A stretch of 64,000 nucleotides of DNA from Synaphobranchus kaupii. Its lineage: Eukaryota; Chordata; Actinopteri; Anguilliformes; Synaphobranchidae. The DNA is taken from NCBI GenBank assembly GCA_029718625.1, contig CM056379.1, positions 51,667,579 to 51,731,578 of the forward strand. Direction: 5' to 3'. The stretch's first letter is position 1. The number at the start of each line of letters is the position of its first letter. Under the pieces are notes generated by a model, which saw only the letters and a program-made list of their open reading frames with translations, was not told the origin of the DNA and ran no database searches. Shown one piece after another: positions 13,630 through 24,700 of the stretch. The translations under genes and the position numbers were made by a program.

Positions 13630-14190
13630 TGATTATATTTTGATTATGATTATTTATATAGCGCCTTTCTCACCGGCCAGTGACTCAAAGCGCTTTACAA
13701 TGATGAGGGGGAAACATGCCTCTCCCACCACCAATGTGTAGCACCCACTTGGGTGATGCAACGGCAGCCATTTACCACAAAATGCTTACCGCACATCAGG
13801 TGAGGTGGAGAAGCAGAGAATGATTTTTTTAGCCAATTAAACTGGGATTAGGTGGAAGATTGAAAGAGCCAGGTTGGGAATTTAGCCAGGACACCAGGGA
13901 AACCCCTACTCTTTACGATAAGTGTCATGGGATCTTTAATGACCATAGTAAATCAGGACCTCGCTTTAATCCGAAAAACAATATCCCCTACAACACAGTG
14001 TCCCCATCATTGTACCAGGGAATTGGGGTTTATTTGACCTGAGGGAAGATTGCCCTCCTACTAGCCCACCAACACCACTACCAGCAGCAACTTAATTTTC
14101 ACAAGAGGTCTCCCATCCAAGTACTAACCAAGCCCACACCTGCTTAGCTTCAGCCATTCAACAGGTGCCGAGTGCATGTTATATGGCTGC
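13630..14190 (-). mobile_element. 5S-rRNA-derived SINE (SINE3-like), minus strand
   Basis: Read on the minus strand, 14187 to 14100 contains GAAGCTAAGCAGG, GGTTAGTACTTGGATGGGAG and ACC, the internal-promoter part of 5S rRNA. A body of about 400 bases follows. It ends in a tail, AAGCGCTTTGAGTCACTGG and GGCGCTATATAAAT, of the kind SINEs borrow from LINEs. The 5S-like part has many differences from a real gene and lacks the start of 5S RNA. I call it a SINE, not a 5S gene. Confidence 0.8.
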
Positions 14191-14370
14191 TGACATGATA
14201 CTTGTTCAAATAATTTTCTGTGCGCAGTAGTATTAGTATAAATGGCTTTTCCCCATTGTGTGTTTCCAATTGACCAAGACAGTTTTTACATGCATAAAAT
14301 TATATTTTTGATACTTTTTTTAAGTTTCTGTAAGAGGTTTTCAAGTAATTCCACAAAACAGCTTGTATTA

Positions 14371-14913
14371 CACTGCCCGGCCAAAAAAAAAGTTGCAGTT
14401 GCACCAGTCATGCATAGTGCCCACTGTACAAGCCTCTGGAGGCAGTGTTATGATCTGGGGTTGCTTCAGTTGGTCAGGTCTAGGCTCAGCAACATTATGC
14501 AGCAATAAAATTAAGTCAGCTGAGTACCTGAATGTACTGAATGACCAGGTTATCCCATCAATGGGCATATTCCAGGACGACAATGCCAAGATTCATCGGG
14601 CTCAAATTGTGAAAGAGTGGTTCAGGGAGCATGAGGAATCATTTTCACACATGAATTGGCCACCAGAGTCCTGACCTTAACCCCATTGAAAGTCTTTGGG
14701 ATGTGCTGGAGAAGACTTCACGGAGTAGTTCGACTCTCCCGTCGTCAATACAAGATCTCGGCCAAAAATTAATGCAAGTCTGGACGGAAATAAATGTTGT
14801 GACGTTGCATAAGGTTGTCGAAACAATGCCACGAGGAATGCGCGCCATAATCAAAGCTAAAGGCGGTCCAACAAAATATTACAGTGTGCAACCTTTTTTT
14901 TGGCCGGGCAGTG
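14371..14913 (+). mobile_element. Internally deleted Tc1 element, copy 1 of a 540-bp family
   Basis: It opens CACTGCCCGGCCAAAAAAAA and closes with the inverse. TA is on the left; the right TA has mutated to CA. The left terminal repeat runs almost directly into the catalytic-domain coding sequence (SGGSVMIWG, then [17 protein letters not shown], then the [14 protein letters not shown] region in another frame). The N-terminal DNA-binding half is missing. The same structure recurs at 43107-43643 and 53347-53888. Confidence 0.9.
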
Positions 14914-15911
14914 CATGTTTCAAGTGGTGCATATGAATGGATTAATTTAAATCATGCCTCTCTGTGCGGCTTTTATGTGTGGTGATCTACGCTGTATTCT
15001 TTAGCTCCGCGGGTGCTTATCTCAAAATGTGTATGGCACAGGGCATGATATTCTAATAACCTGTTTCTTGTACTTGGACACATGGATTGCCAGGTTTCTA
15101 CTAAAAAATGTTTGTTGAGGTATGCATTTTCAACGTGTCAGTGACAGTAACTTTAACTCCTTTGCGCAGAAGGTGACGCCGGCGGAATCTTTTTGCTCAA
15201 CTGAGTCATTCGTTGCTACTGCAGTCAAACTATTAGTGGAAATCACAAACTCTGTGTTTTAACTTTATTGGTAGACGGTTCGTGACAATTTCTGCTGAAT
15301 ACGGAGTTTCTAAGTGTCACTATTTCCCCGTAGCAAGTCCATTTAACAAGCAACCCAACCTAGTCTATACCTACCCATGCGTGACATAGTGGACAATAGC
15401 GTCTATGTTTGAGTTCATAAATATATGTATTCATCATATAAAATTAGAATAACGTCATAGCAACGAGATAAACCCAACAATAGCCTGATCGTATGCCAGA
15501 AAAGCCGTGAAAAGCCCTGCTCACTCAAATGCAAAATAAACTGTGAAAGTCTCATTCTACCATGTATTCTACTAGCAATATATGCTACTAAATATGAAAT
15601 AAATATACAATCCTACCATCGGTTTTACACATCGAGATGTTCCTTTCAAAATTCAGTGGTCATTTATTGTCTGGTACAATCGGTTTGAGAAATATACAAC
15701 ACTTTATACCGCTTGGAGTCATTATGAATAGGAAAATTTAAAAAATACAGAAAAATGGAATCCCAGGACAAAAGTATACATACTATAGAGTACAGGGACA
15801 AGTGATGTTTTATTGAGGTACAAGAGTGAATGATTAGGCAACATATTTAGGTGTATATAACACTGTCATATCAATGTTTTTTATCTTAAGCCATCAGAAG
15901 GAGCAAATGTT

Positions 15912-17081
15912 CAGTCAAGCCGGAAAGTCTGCACACTCCTTTCACCTTCTCCACGTTTTATTACGTTACAGACTTATACTACAATAGATTGAGTTCATTT
16001 TTGCCTCAAACATCTACACACAATAGCTAATAATGACGAAGTGAAAACAGGTTTTTAGAAAATATTCAATTTTATTTTACTGACAAAAATGGGTTATTTA
16101 GGGGTTACATATCTGTACACACCCTTAGCCTAATACTTGGTTGCTGCACCTTTGGCAGCGATTACAGCTTCAAGGCATCTTGGGAAAGAAGCTACGAGCT
16201 TGGCACACTTGTTTCTGGACATTTTTGCCCATTCTTCTTGGCATATCCTTGCAAGCTCCGTCAGGTTGGATGGGGAGCGTCGGTACACAGCCATTTTCAG
16301 CTCTTTCCACAGATGTTCAATTGTATTCAGGTCTGGGCTCTGGCTGGGCCACTCAAGGACATGCACAGACTTTCTCCGAAGCCACTCCTTTGTTCTCTTG
16401 GCTGTGTGCTTCAAGTCGTTGTCATGTTGGAAGGTAAACCTTCGCCCCAGTCTGAGGTCCAGAGCGCTCTGGATTCAAGGATCTCGGTGTACTTAGCTGC
16501 ATTCATCTTTCCCTCTATCAGGACTAGTCGCCCCGTTCCCGCTGTTGAAAAACATCCCCACATCATGATGCTGCCACCGCCATGCCTGGTTTCCTCCAGA
16601 CGTGACGCTTGGTATTCAGGCCAAAAAGTTCAATTTTGGTTTCATCAGACCAGAGAATCTTGATTCTCATGGTTTGAGAGTCCTCTAGGTGCCTTTTGGC
16701 AAACTCCAAGCGGGCTGTGATGTGCCTTTTACTAAGGAGGGGCTTCCGTCTGGCCACTCTACCTTAAAGGCCTGATTGGTGGAGTGCTGCCTGGATGGTT
16801 GATCTTCTGAAAGGTTCTCCCATCTCCACAAGGATACGCTGGAGCTCTGTCAGAGTGACCCTTGGGTTCCTGCTCACCACCCTGGCCAAGGCCCGTCTTC
16901 CCCGATTGCTCAGTTTGGCCGGGCGGCCAGGTCTAGGAAGATTCTTGGTGGTTCCAAACTTCTTCCATTTACGAATGATGGTGGCCACTGTGCTCTTTGG
17001 GACCTGTAAAGCTGCAGAGATTTTTCCGTACCCTTCTCCAGATCTATGTGAAAGGAGTGTGCAGACTTTCCGGCTTGACTG
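15912..17081 (-). mobile_element. Tc1 element nested in the piggyBac-type element
   Basis: Both ends carry CAGTCAAGCCGGAAAGTCTG (right end inverted), with about 35 bases matching. The right flank is TA and the left flank is TT. The transposase lies on the minus strand. At the right end the terminal repeat runs directly into the transposase frame, so the usual untranslated leader and start region is missing. Confidence 0.9.
16130..17080 (-). pseudogene. Nearly full-length Tc1 transposase, frameshifted, lacking its start
   Basis: Three adjoining frames give the family order. First comes a paired-type helix-turn-helix (SGEGYGKISAALQVPKSTVA) with GRPAK (17080-16764). Next is RLEFAKRHLED and WSDETKIELFG, with the first catalytic Asp (16757-16563). 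Last is VLEWPSQSPDLNTIEHLWKE, with the catalytic Glu, running to a TKY end (16414-16130). The section holding the second Asp lies in a broken frame between the last two. The open frame extends across the terminal repeat into flanking DNA, which is not part of the protein. Confidence 0.88.
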
Positions 17082-17689
17082 TATATGTTTTATAATGGAC
17101 AAAACTAGTTTTATTCATTTTATGACATGTTTTGCATAGGGGTTTTGGACCCATAGATATATACCCCCCTATACTGATGAAAATATAGTAATTCCCACTT
17201 GAAAATTATGCAAAAGTGAGTTTTATGAGCCAAAACTGTTGATTTGTAGTTAAATATATCATAATTTTTTGTATTTAGAGTAGTGCACAATTTAGCCATT
17301 TGGATAGATTTGGAGACACTAATGGACAACAGGGTACACTGCTATATTTGGCATCATAGACCTTTAGTAGTTCTGCATATCATCCTCAGATTTTGTGGAC
17401 ATGGAGTTTATGATCCAGGAAATGTATATATATTACCGATTTCACTTATGTAGCTCAGCAAAATAATTTTTAAAAAATCCAAAGTTTCTTTGCATTTGTG
17501 GCACTTTATTTTGACTTAAATTATGAAAATAAACAAATCTAAATTTGTATTGTAAATAGTACACCTGTCTTGTTTCATTTAAGCCATTTACCAAGTTTAT
17601 GTGATTTTCACACCTGGAGTTATAAAGCCTTAAACAGAGCACCCCCTAAATAGGTGAAATTTGCCATCTGCGCCAAGGGGTTAAATTGT

Positions 17690-18072
17690 AGGTATGATAT
17701 AGACGGTCAATAATACTTTACCACCTTTTTCTTTTTATGATAGCTCTTTGATCATTGCAAGAAGGCTAGGCCAAGGAAATAAGACAAATATTATATTCAA
17801 ATAACATGTAGGCTATTCATTCTAACATCCATTTATGCGATCTAGCCTATTGGCGGTGCTAGACATAAACCACCTTTTTTCCAACAAGGTTGAGCGGGAA
17901 AAAATTATTAAGTGAAATCTCTGAATCCGCCTATCTTGCAGACTCGCCTTGTTTCATTACAATCTCCACCCTGCGCATATATGAAAAGTCAAATATCTGT
18001 ATCACTAATAGCTTAACCGGTATTTTGGCAGTAAATGCCATTTGCATGTGATTATCTCAACTCTGGCCCATA
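17690..18072. repeat. Partial arm of the long-armed Harbinger-like repeat
   Basis: This stretch matches, with many differences, the right arm of the element at 22598-25921. It has the same order of words: GACGGTCAAT, GCTAGACATAAACCACCTTT, AAGTGAAA, AATCTCCACCC, and it ends CTCAACTCTGG. Only one arm is present. Confidence 0.7.
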
Positions 18073-18691
18073 GTATTTATTCACAATTGTGAACATAAAT
18101 ATAATTTTATTTTGTGCCAGTACTTATTTCCTTTATAGTTCTGGTGAAAGCTCTTCTCTCCTTATTTTTAAGAATAATCAGTAATACACAACCCTTCGAG
18201 GCAATAAATCACTGTACAAGCTGCTTTGGAGTTACTTGAAGTGTATTTTCTTGCTTAAGACCACAATCTCTGAATGTCCACATACAAGCTGTGTTAAAGC
18301 TAGCAGGTCAAACGTCTGTAAATATCTGAAATATCCTTCATTGTACACAAAAACTATCTGGATCAATTGACCATAAACATAACTGAAATATATATTTTTT
18401 TAAACCAGAGAAACTCTAGAGCACTAGAGCAAACTAGCAGTTTAAACACAACATTGCAAAACACATTGAGACTATAATCCAGAATATAGCCTAGACATCT
18501 CCCTGAATACTGGATAATAAGTTTATCAAATATGCTCAAACGTATATATTCCAATGTGAATCTATTATTCCAAATTCAATATCATTTAAAAGAAACACAT
18601 TACAATTATATACTTTAAATGTTATTGAAGAAGTAATTTTATTTACCAGTACCATTACTGGCATCTAATGTAGTGCAATGAAAAATTTGCA

Positions 18692-19545
18692 CAATGCCCT
18701 CCACTATTATTGGCACCCCTGGTAAAGATGAGTGAAAAGGGTTATAAAAAATTCACCGTTTGTTGAATTAGCTTAATCTCACACTCAAAAATGAGAAAAA
18801 TCCAACCTTTAATTGAAATTCTTAATTCTCTTCAATTATTTTTAACAAAACCACATGTGCCACAATTATTGGCACCCCTGCATTTATATATATATAGAAT
18901 AAAGTAATCATTTTTAATATTTGGTCGCATATCCTTTGCATGCCATGACTTCCTGATGTCTGTGACCCAACAACATCAAAAGACTCTTGATATCTTATTT
19001 TCTGGTACTCTTACAAGCGATACTATAACGTCTCTGCATTTGAATGGATCTCTATGGGAATTGGGGGGTGGGGCTAGATTTAGCTGTAAATTACACTGGA
19101 ACAATAGGGAACACATGGTTGGCTAAATGGCTCTAAGTCATCAAGGGTCTGACATATCAAACAAGGCTTAAACCATCACTCTGCTGCCAGAAATACAGTA
19201 GATATGAATGGATAACTTGAAGGGTTTCTTCTCCTGACTTATTTTTCCAGAGTTCAATATGTCAGACCCTTGATGAAGTCATGGCATGCAAAGGATATGC
19301 GACCAAATATTAAAAATGATTACTTTATTATATATATAAATGCAGGGGTGCCAATAATTGTGGCACATGTGGTTTTGTTAAAAATAATTATTTCTTGATG
19401 ATTTTTTTTTCAATTCACTTCAATTAAAGGTTGGATTTTTCAAATTTTTTCAGTGTGAGATTAAGCTAATTCACCAAACGGTGAATTTTTTATAACCCTT
19501 TTTACTCATCTTTACCAGGGGTGCCAATAATAGTAGAGGGCACTG
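18692..19545. mobile_element. Tc1-type MITE with long inverted ends, 854 bp
   Basis: The termini are CAATGCCCTCCACTATTATT on the left and the inverse of CAGTGCCCTCTACTATTATT on the right. TA follows on the right. The inverted repeats extend about 240 bases. The interior (about 18920-19310) is homologous to one arm of the foldback at 49203-50374, although the termini differ. No coding capacity is seen. Confidence 0.85.
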
Positions 19546-19551
19546 TATATA

Positions 19552-20467
19552 CAGATCCTTTCCAAAAAATTAGAATGTCATGGAAAAGTTTTTTTTTTTC
19601 CATAATTCCATTCAAAAAGTGAAACTTTCATAGATTATAGATTCATTACACACAAAGTGAAATATTTCTAGCCTTTATTTGTTTCATTTTTCATAATTTT
19701 GGCTTACAGCTCCAGAAAACCCCCAAAACAGTATTTCAAGAAATTAGAATAGTGTGTCGAAAATCAGCATTTACTTCAGTTATTTCAGAGAATGAGTGGA
19801 GTGGCTTGACTCGAGGAATCTGACAGTTCTAGCCCATGTCCCAGATACGTCTGTACGTGGTGGTTTTTGAAGCACTGACTCCAGCCTCAGTCCACTCCCT
19901 CTGCATCTCCGCCAAATTTTGGAATCGTCTTTGCTTGACAATCCGCTGAAGCCTACGGTCATCTCTTTTGCTTGTGCACCTTCTCCTGCCCCATTTTTCC
20001 CTTCCACTAAACTTTCTATTGATATGCTTGGACACTGCACTCTGTGAACAGCCAGCCTCCTTAGCGATGACCTTTTGTGGCTTACCGATCTTCTGGAGGG
20101 TGTCAATGATGGTCTTCTGGCCAATTGTCAAGTCTGCAGTCTTCCCCATACTGAACCAAACTGAGATAAACTTTGCAGGTGTTTTTAGTAAATTAGATGA
20201 TAGTGTGACACTCAGTCTAAAACATTCATTCTCTGAAATAACTGAAGTAAATGCTGATTTTCGACACACTATTCTAATTTCTTGAAATACTGTTTTGGGG
20301 GTTTTCTGGAGCTGTAAGCCAAAATTATGAAAAATGAAACAAATAAAGGCTAGAAATATTTCACTTTGTGTGTAATGAATCTATAATCTATGAAAGTTTC
20401 ATTTTTTGAATGGAATTATGGAAAAAAAAAAACTTCCATGATATTATAATTTTTTGGAAACGATCTG
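19552..20467. mobile_element. Tc1-type element with 230-bp inverted repeats, DNA-binding domain only
   Basis: TA (19550-19551) and TA (20468-20469) flank it. The ends CAGATCCTTTCC and GGAAACGATCTG are inverted and the match continues for about 230 bases on each side. The interior holds only the N-terminal part of a transposase on the minus strand. It sits five bases from the preceding MITE and runs straight into the dinucleotide repeat. Confidence 0.9.
19829..20149 (-). pseudogene. Tc1 transposase N-terminal (HTH) fragment
   Basis: From the ATG at 20149 the frame reads MGKTADLTIGQKTIIDTLQK, then KVIAKEAGCSQSAVSKHINR, then GRRRCTSKRDDRRLQRIV, then a second HTH-like stretch to about residue 107. 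This is the DNA-binding part of a Tc1 transposase. The DDE catalytic domain is absent because the right inverted repeat follows at once. If expressed it could bind ends but not cut. Confidence 0.85.
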
Positions 20468-20624
<157 letters not shown>

Positions 20625-20826
20625 AAGTGCTTATGTTATTTATGACCTGAGATTTGGTTATAGCTGTACACATAAACCACTTCATACTTCATCTCTTAGT
20701 CTTTGCATCTCTTATGAGTTTTATGAGCATCTTTTATGAGTCTCTCATAAAATATTTTCAATTTCATGGATTCCAGTGTGTATCCATCCATTTCCCAACC
20801 CCTAAATGCACTAATGTCTCAAGATG

Positions 20827-21748
20827 TCACTCTAGAAGGCAGTGGTAATTGCTGAGCCACTGTAAATCATCCACCATGCCCCAATGTAGGAACACAATGG
20901 AAACCACCACCAGCACATGCATTATCTGGTGGCTGTTGCACCAGTAGTCAAAGAGCCCTGGCCGGAAGCGCTCAGGGATTCGGCTGATGTTGATGACGCC
21001 CCCCAGCATGGCCAGGAAGTCCATGGTGAGAAAGTGGCGCAGCGATGAGGGGCTGCCTGTGCCCATGCCGCTCCAGCGCAACATGAAGAGGAAGAAGCGA
21101 AAGAGCGCCTGCCAGGCGAAGGATCGTAGTCTGCACATATTGCTGCGGGCGGTGACCGCACAGTAGACACCGTAGGTGGAGAGTAAGATGTAGGCAAGAA
21201 GAGCCGCGTTGCGGATGGAAGGGTAACACACAAGTGTGATGTATACGATGGGCAGCGCCCCTGTGTGCAGGGAAAGACAGAATTGGTTATGTGCTGCTCA
21301 AGAAAATTGTTTTCTGTTCACAACAGAAAAAGAGAATGTGAGGTATCATAAAAAGGAGAGGGGGAATTAGTACACTGTCCTAAAACATGGCAAAAAAAGC
21401 AACGTTTTACATTCACCAACTGGACACTACAGTTTGTCAAAACTAAGCTGAGGTGAATCTAACACAGATCATCTAATTGAGTAACCGAAGGGAATAATGA
21501 CTCAGAGGGGCACAAAGGCTTTATTTTAATAACATTTAAAATGGAATGTCCATAGTACTAATCAGTAAAAACTGCATGACAATCCAATAAAAACTCAGAT
21601 GTTTACAAAAAATGAATACTACTCCCATACTATTTCCCCTCACTTATACTCTTCAGGGACACACAGAAAAAAGCTATGAGCCAAATATCTGTATTATTAA
21701 ATTAAATACTGCTGTGAGCTGCTCTTATTAAAAAACTAGCACCCCCAC

Positions 21749-21780
<32 letters not shown>

Positions 21781-24700
21781 ATGTGTATATAGTACTTGAA
21801 CAGAAAATGGGAAATTTCCTCAATACCACACAAAAGAATTACTCATGCAGAAACTCTTTGCACCATGCCCTGCCCAACCCTCTTCCTACCCAAGGTGTTG
21901 ACCATGCAGACGCCGAACATATCGAGGGACAGCAGACTATGGTAGACTGGTGCCCCACCCTCATGGTTCATAAAGAGGTGATACAGTACAGAGCCAACCT
22001 CTGGGGATAGACAGGCTAGGAAGTGGACCACACCCAGCCATGTGACATTGATTTGAGACCAGGGGATACTTAGGGGGAGCAGCACCAGGAAACAGAGCAG
22101 TGGAATTCCTGAGGAAGACAGGAGAAGAATACGGTTTTCACTCATACAAACAGTAACAAATGTGATAATACAGGTACAAATACTCTGTATTGGCATTACA
22201 AATACAACCACTGACAGAAAGAAAAATGCTTCACTAATGCTGGCTGCATACTAAATCCTATTGACAATGAGGCAACATGAACAAAATTGACACTATGCTC
22301 AATTAGAGCATTACAAAAGACTGTTGTTGATCATGTGTGAAAGGTTCTAAGAAAACTATTATGCCAAATACACAATTTAAATTAATATGACTTGGAGTAT
22401 TGTTGTCATGTTCCCTCTTCCCATCTTTTCCATGTTCAATTCTTTTATTTGTTTGGAGTAGAAGTTGTAGCATCAATATCTATTTGGTCTACATTATATT
22501 ATTTGTCTCACTCCTCAGTTGACACAACAGCACTGACCTGGCATATGAAACCACATGGTGTGTGGAATTCTGTCAGTTATTCTACAAAGAATAATAAAGG
22601 CCAGATTCAGAGTTGAGATAATCATGCGCAAATGGCACGTACTCCCGTAATTCAGCTTAGCTTAAACTATTTGTGATTCAGACATTTGACTTATTCGCTG
22701 TTTTAAGCGTCTCTCCAGTATATACACGCGCGCGGGGTGGAGATTTGATGAAAACGAGGTGTGTCTGCAAGATATGCGCATTCAGAGTTTTCACTTAATC
22801 AGTTTTTTCCGTGCAACTTTGTTTGGAAAAAAATGTGGTTTATGTCTAGCGCCACCAATGGATCATTATGAAAAATACAGCATATTTCACATAAATGGAT
22901 ATTAGAATGAGTGCATGTTATTTGAACATAATATTGGTCTTATTTTCCTTTGCCTAGCCTATACTTGCAATTATTAAAGAGCTGTCATAAAAGTAAAAAT
23001 ATGTAAAAGTATGCTTGACCGTCTATATCATACCAGACCAATATTAGATGGATTAATTGCTAAACAGTGTCTGGATCATATTCGCTTGCTTTGACAGAGA
23101 GATTACTTTGTACTTGTGTCAGCTCAGCTGCTCCAAAATTATTAGGAGCCGCAAATTAACTCCCCGCAGTGTACCAGCGCTCCAGATTACAATCTCTCTC
23201 TCCTTCCTCCCCGCATCCTTCCATGGAGTGTGACAGATGCACTGAAAAAAATTAATTGACAGTGGTTGCACTTAGCCTAATATACTATTATTAAGTACAC
23301 TTGGACTCCAAGTGTTAAGTTGAAGATGTCACTAATAATATTGTGTTCAACCACCGTAAATTATTTTATTAGGTAAATCGTAAAAAACTTTTTTTAACTT
23401 TTAACTTTTAACTTTTTTTTAAATCGTTTTAAATCTTTTTTTTTTTAAAGTAAATCCAACAATGTGTTTGGTCTCATGACCCATTTGTTGTACCTGCCCC
23501 CTGGGTTGCCAGCTTTCTACTAAAAAAATGTCTGTGGGGGTATGCATTTTCAACGTCTCAAAAAAAAAAAAATCGTTGGACAGTAGTTGCATGCAATATT
23601 ATTAAGTAAACAAATACATCATTGTAAGGGGGAGTGTAGGGTTCAAACGTGACAGAACCAAACGTGACCGACAAGGATTTCTAAAAGCGTATCTAGAGAG
23701 ATACGCCACAAAACGCGGAAGAAGCCGCACCAGGACTGGGATAACACAGGATCGGGAGCAAAACCTCCCTAGCACAAGGCAAAACAAAGCAACCTCCAAA
23801 AACTGAGGTGATCTCGATAAACAGCGAGAATAACTAACAAAAGAACCTCACGCACTAAATAATTAGGCGTAACAAGAAGTAGTGAAACAAAACAAAAGAA
23901 ACACCCTGTAAAAAGGGGCGAGAGAATGAAAATGAAACTAGAACCTGTTACCTACAGCTCTAGGTGAAAACGAGCTGAACAAAAAGGTAACGGGCAGAAG
24001 AGTACAAAGGATAAAGAAAGGAAAGGAAAAGACTAAAATAAATCCTTCTCCAGAAATGCAGCGACCAAATCTTAAACCTTACCGACTTCGTTGTCAACAT
24101 AGCAAAGACAATATCAAAGGGCGGAAATGCGGAAGTCCTGAGGTATTTATAGCCGACAGGAAACCCTAAACAGGTGCAGAGAATAATTGTCGGGCAAAAC
24201 ACGAATACCGGAATGGAGGCGGAAAAAATCCGATAGAGCGTCCCGACCACGCCAAAAAGGAAGACGAGCAGGGGCTGCAAATACCCATGATAATCATCAA
24301 ATCAAAAATCAATAAAGTTGATAAGGTAAAACATTAAATATCTTTTCTTTGTACTGTTTTCAATTAAATATATGTAAAAGTGTCAGGAGGGTCGGGTAGG
24401 AGGACCAGACGCGACTAAAAGGGATTATGAAAGTTATCTATGAACCGTGGACAACCACTAGAGGAGATAAGGAAACAGAAAAGTGGAGAGAAGACTCCCG
24501 TGGAAGAATAAAAGAATAGAACCGCCCCAAATAACACAGGGCGAGAGTAATAAACTCGGGCACAGAAATAATACAGTGGGGAATAATAATCCCGTAGAGG
24601 ACCCAAAATAATAATGACCCTAATAGATTAGGGCGAAGCTCGAAGATGCGAGCAGAGAAATAACCTGAAGGAAGATATTCCAAAATAATAACAATCCAAC

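Larger units (their letters stand above)
15157..17680. mobile_element. piggyBac-type element carrying a Tc1 insertion
   Basis: The left end reads TTAA then CTCCTTTGCGCAGA (15153-15170). The right end is the inverse, TCTGCGCCAAGGGG then TTAA at 17681-17684. TTAA target duplication with short C-rich inverted ends is the piggyBac hallmark. Without the inner Tc1 element it is about 1.35 kb with no recognisable transposase. The parts 15716-15875 and 17095-17680 recur at 51498-51615 and 54307-54896. A further end fragment is at 37688. Confidence 0.75.

Noticed and set aside
14100..14190. Possible 5S rRNA gene on the minus strand
   Set aside because: Only the internal part resembles 5S, with many changes and without the gene's start; it continues into a SINE body.
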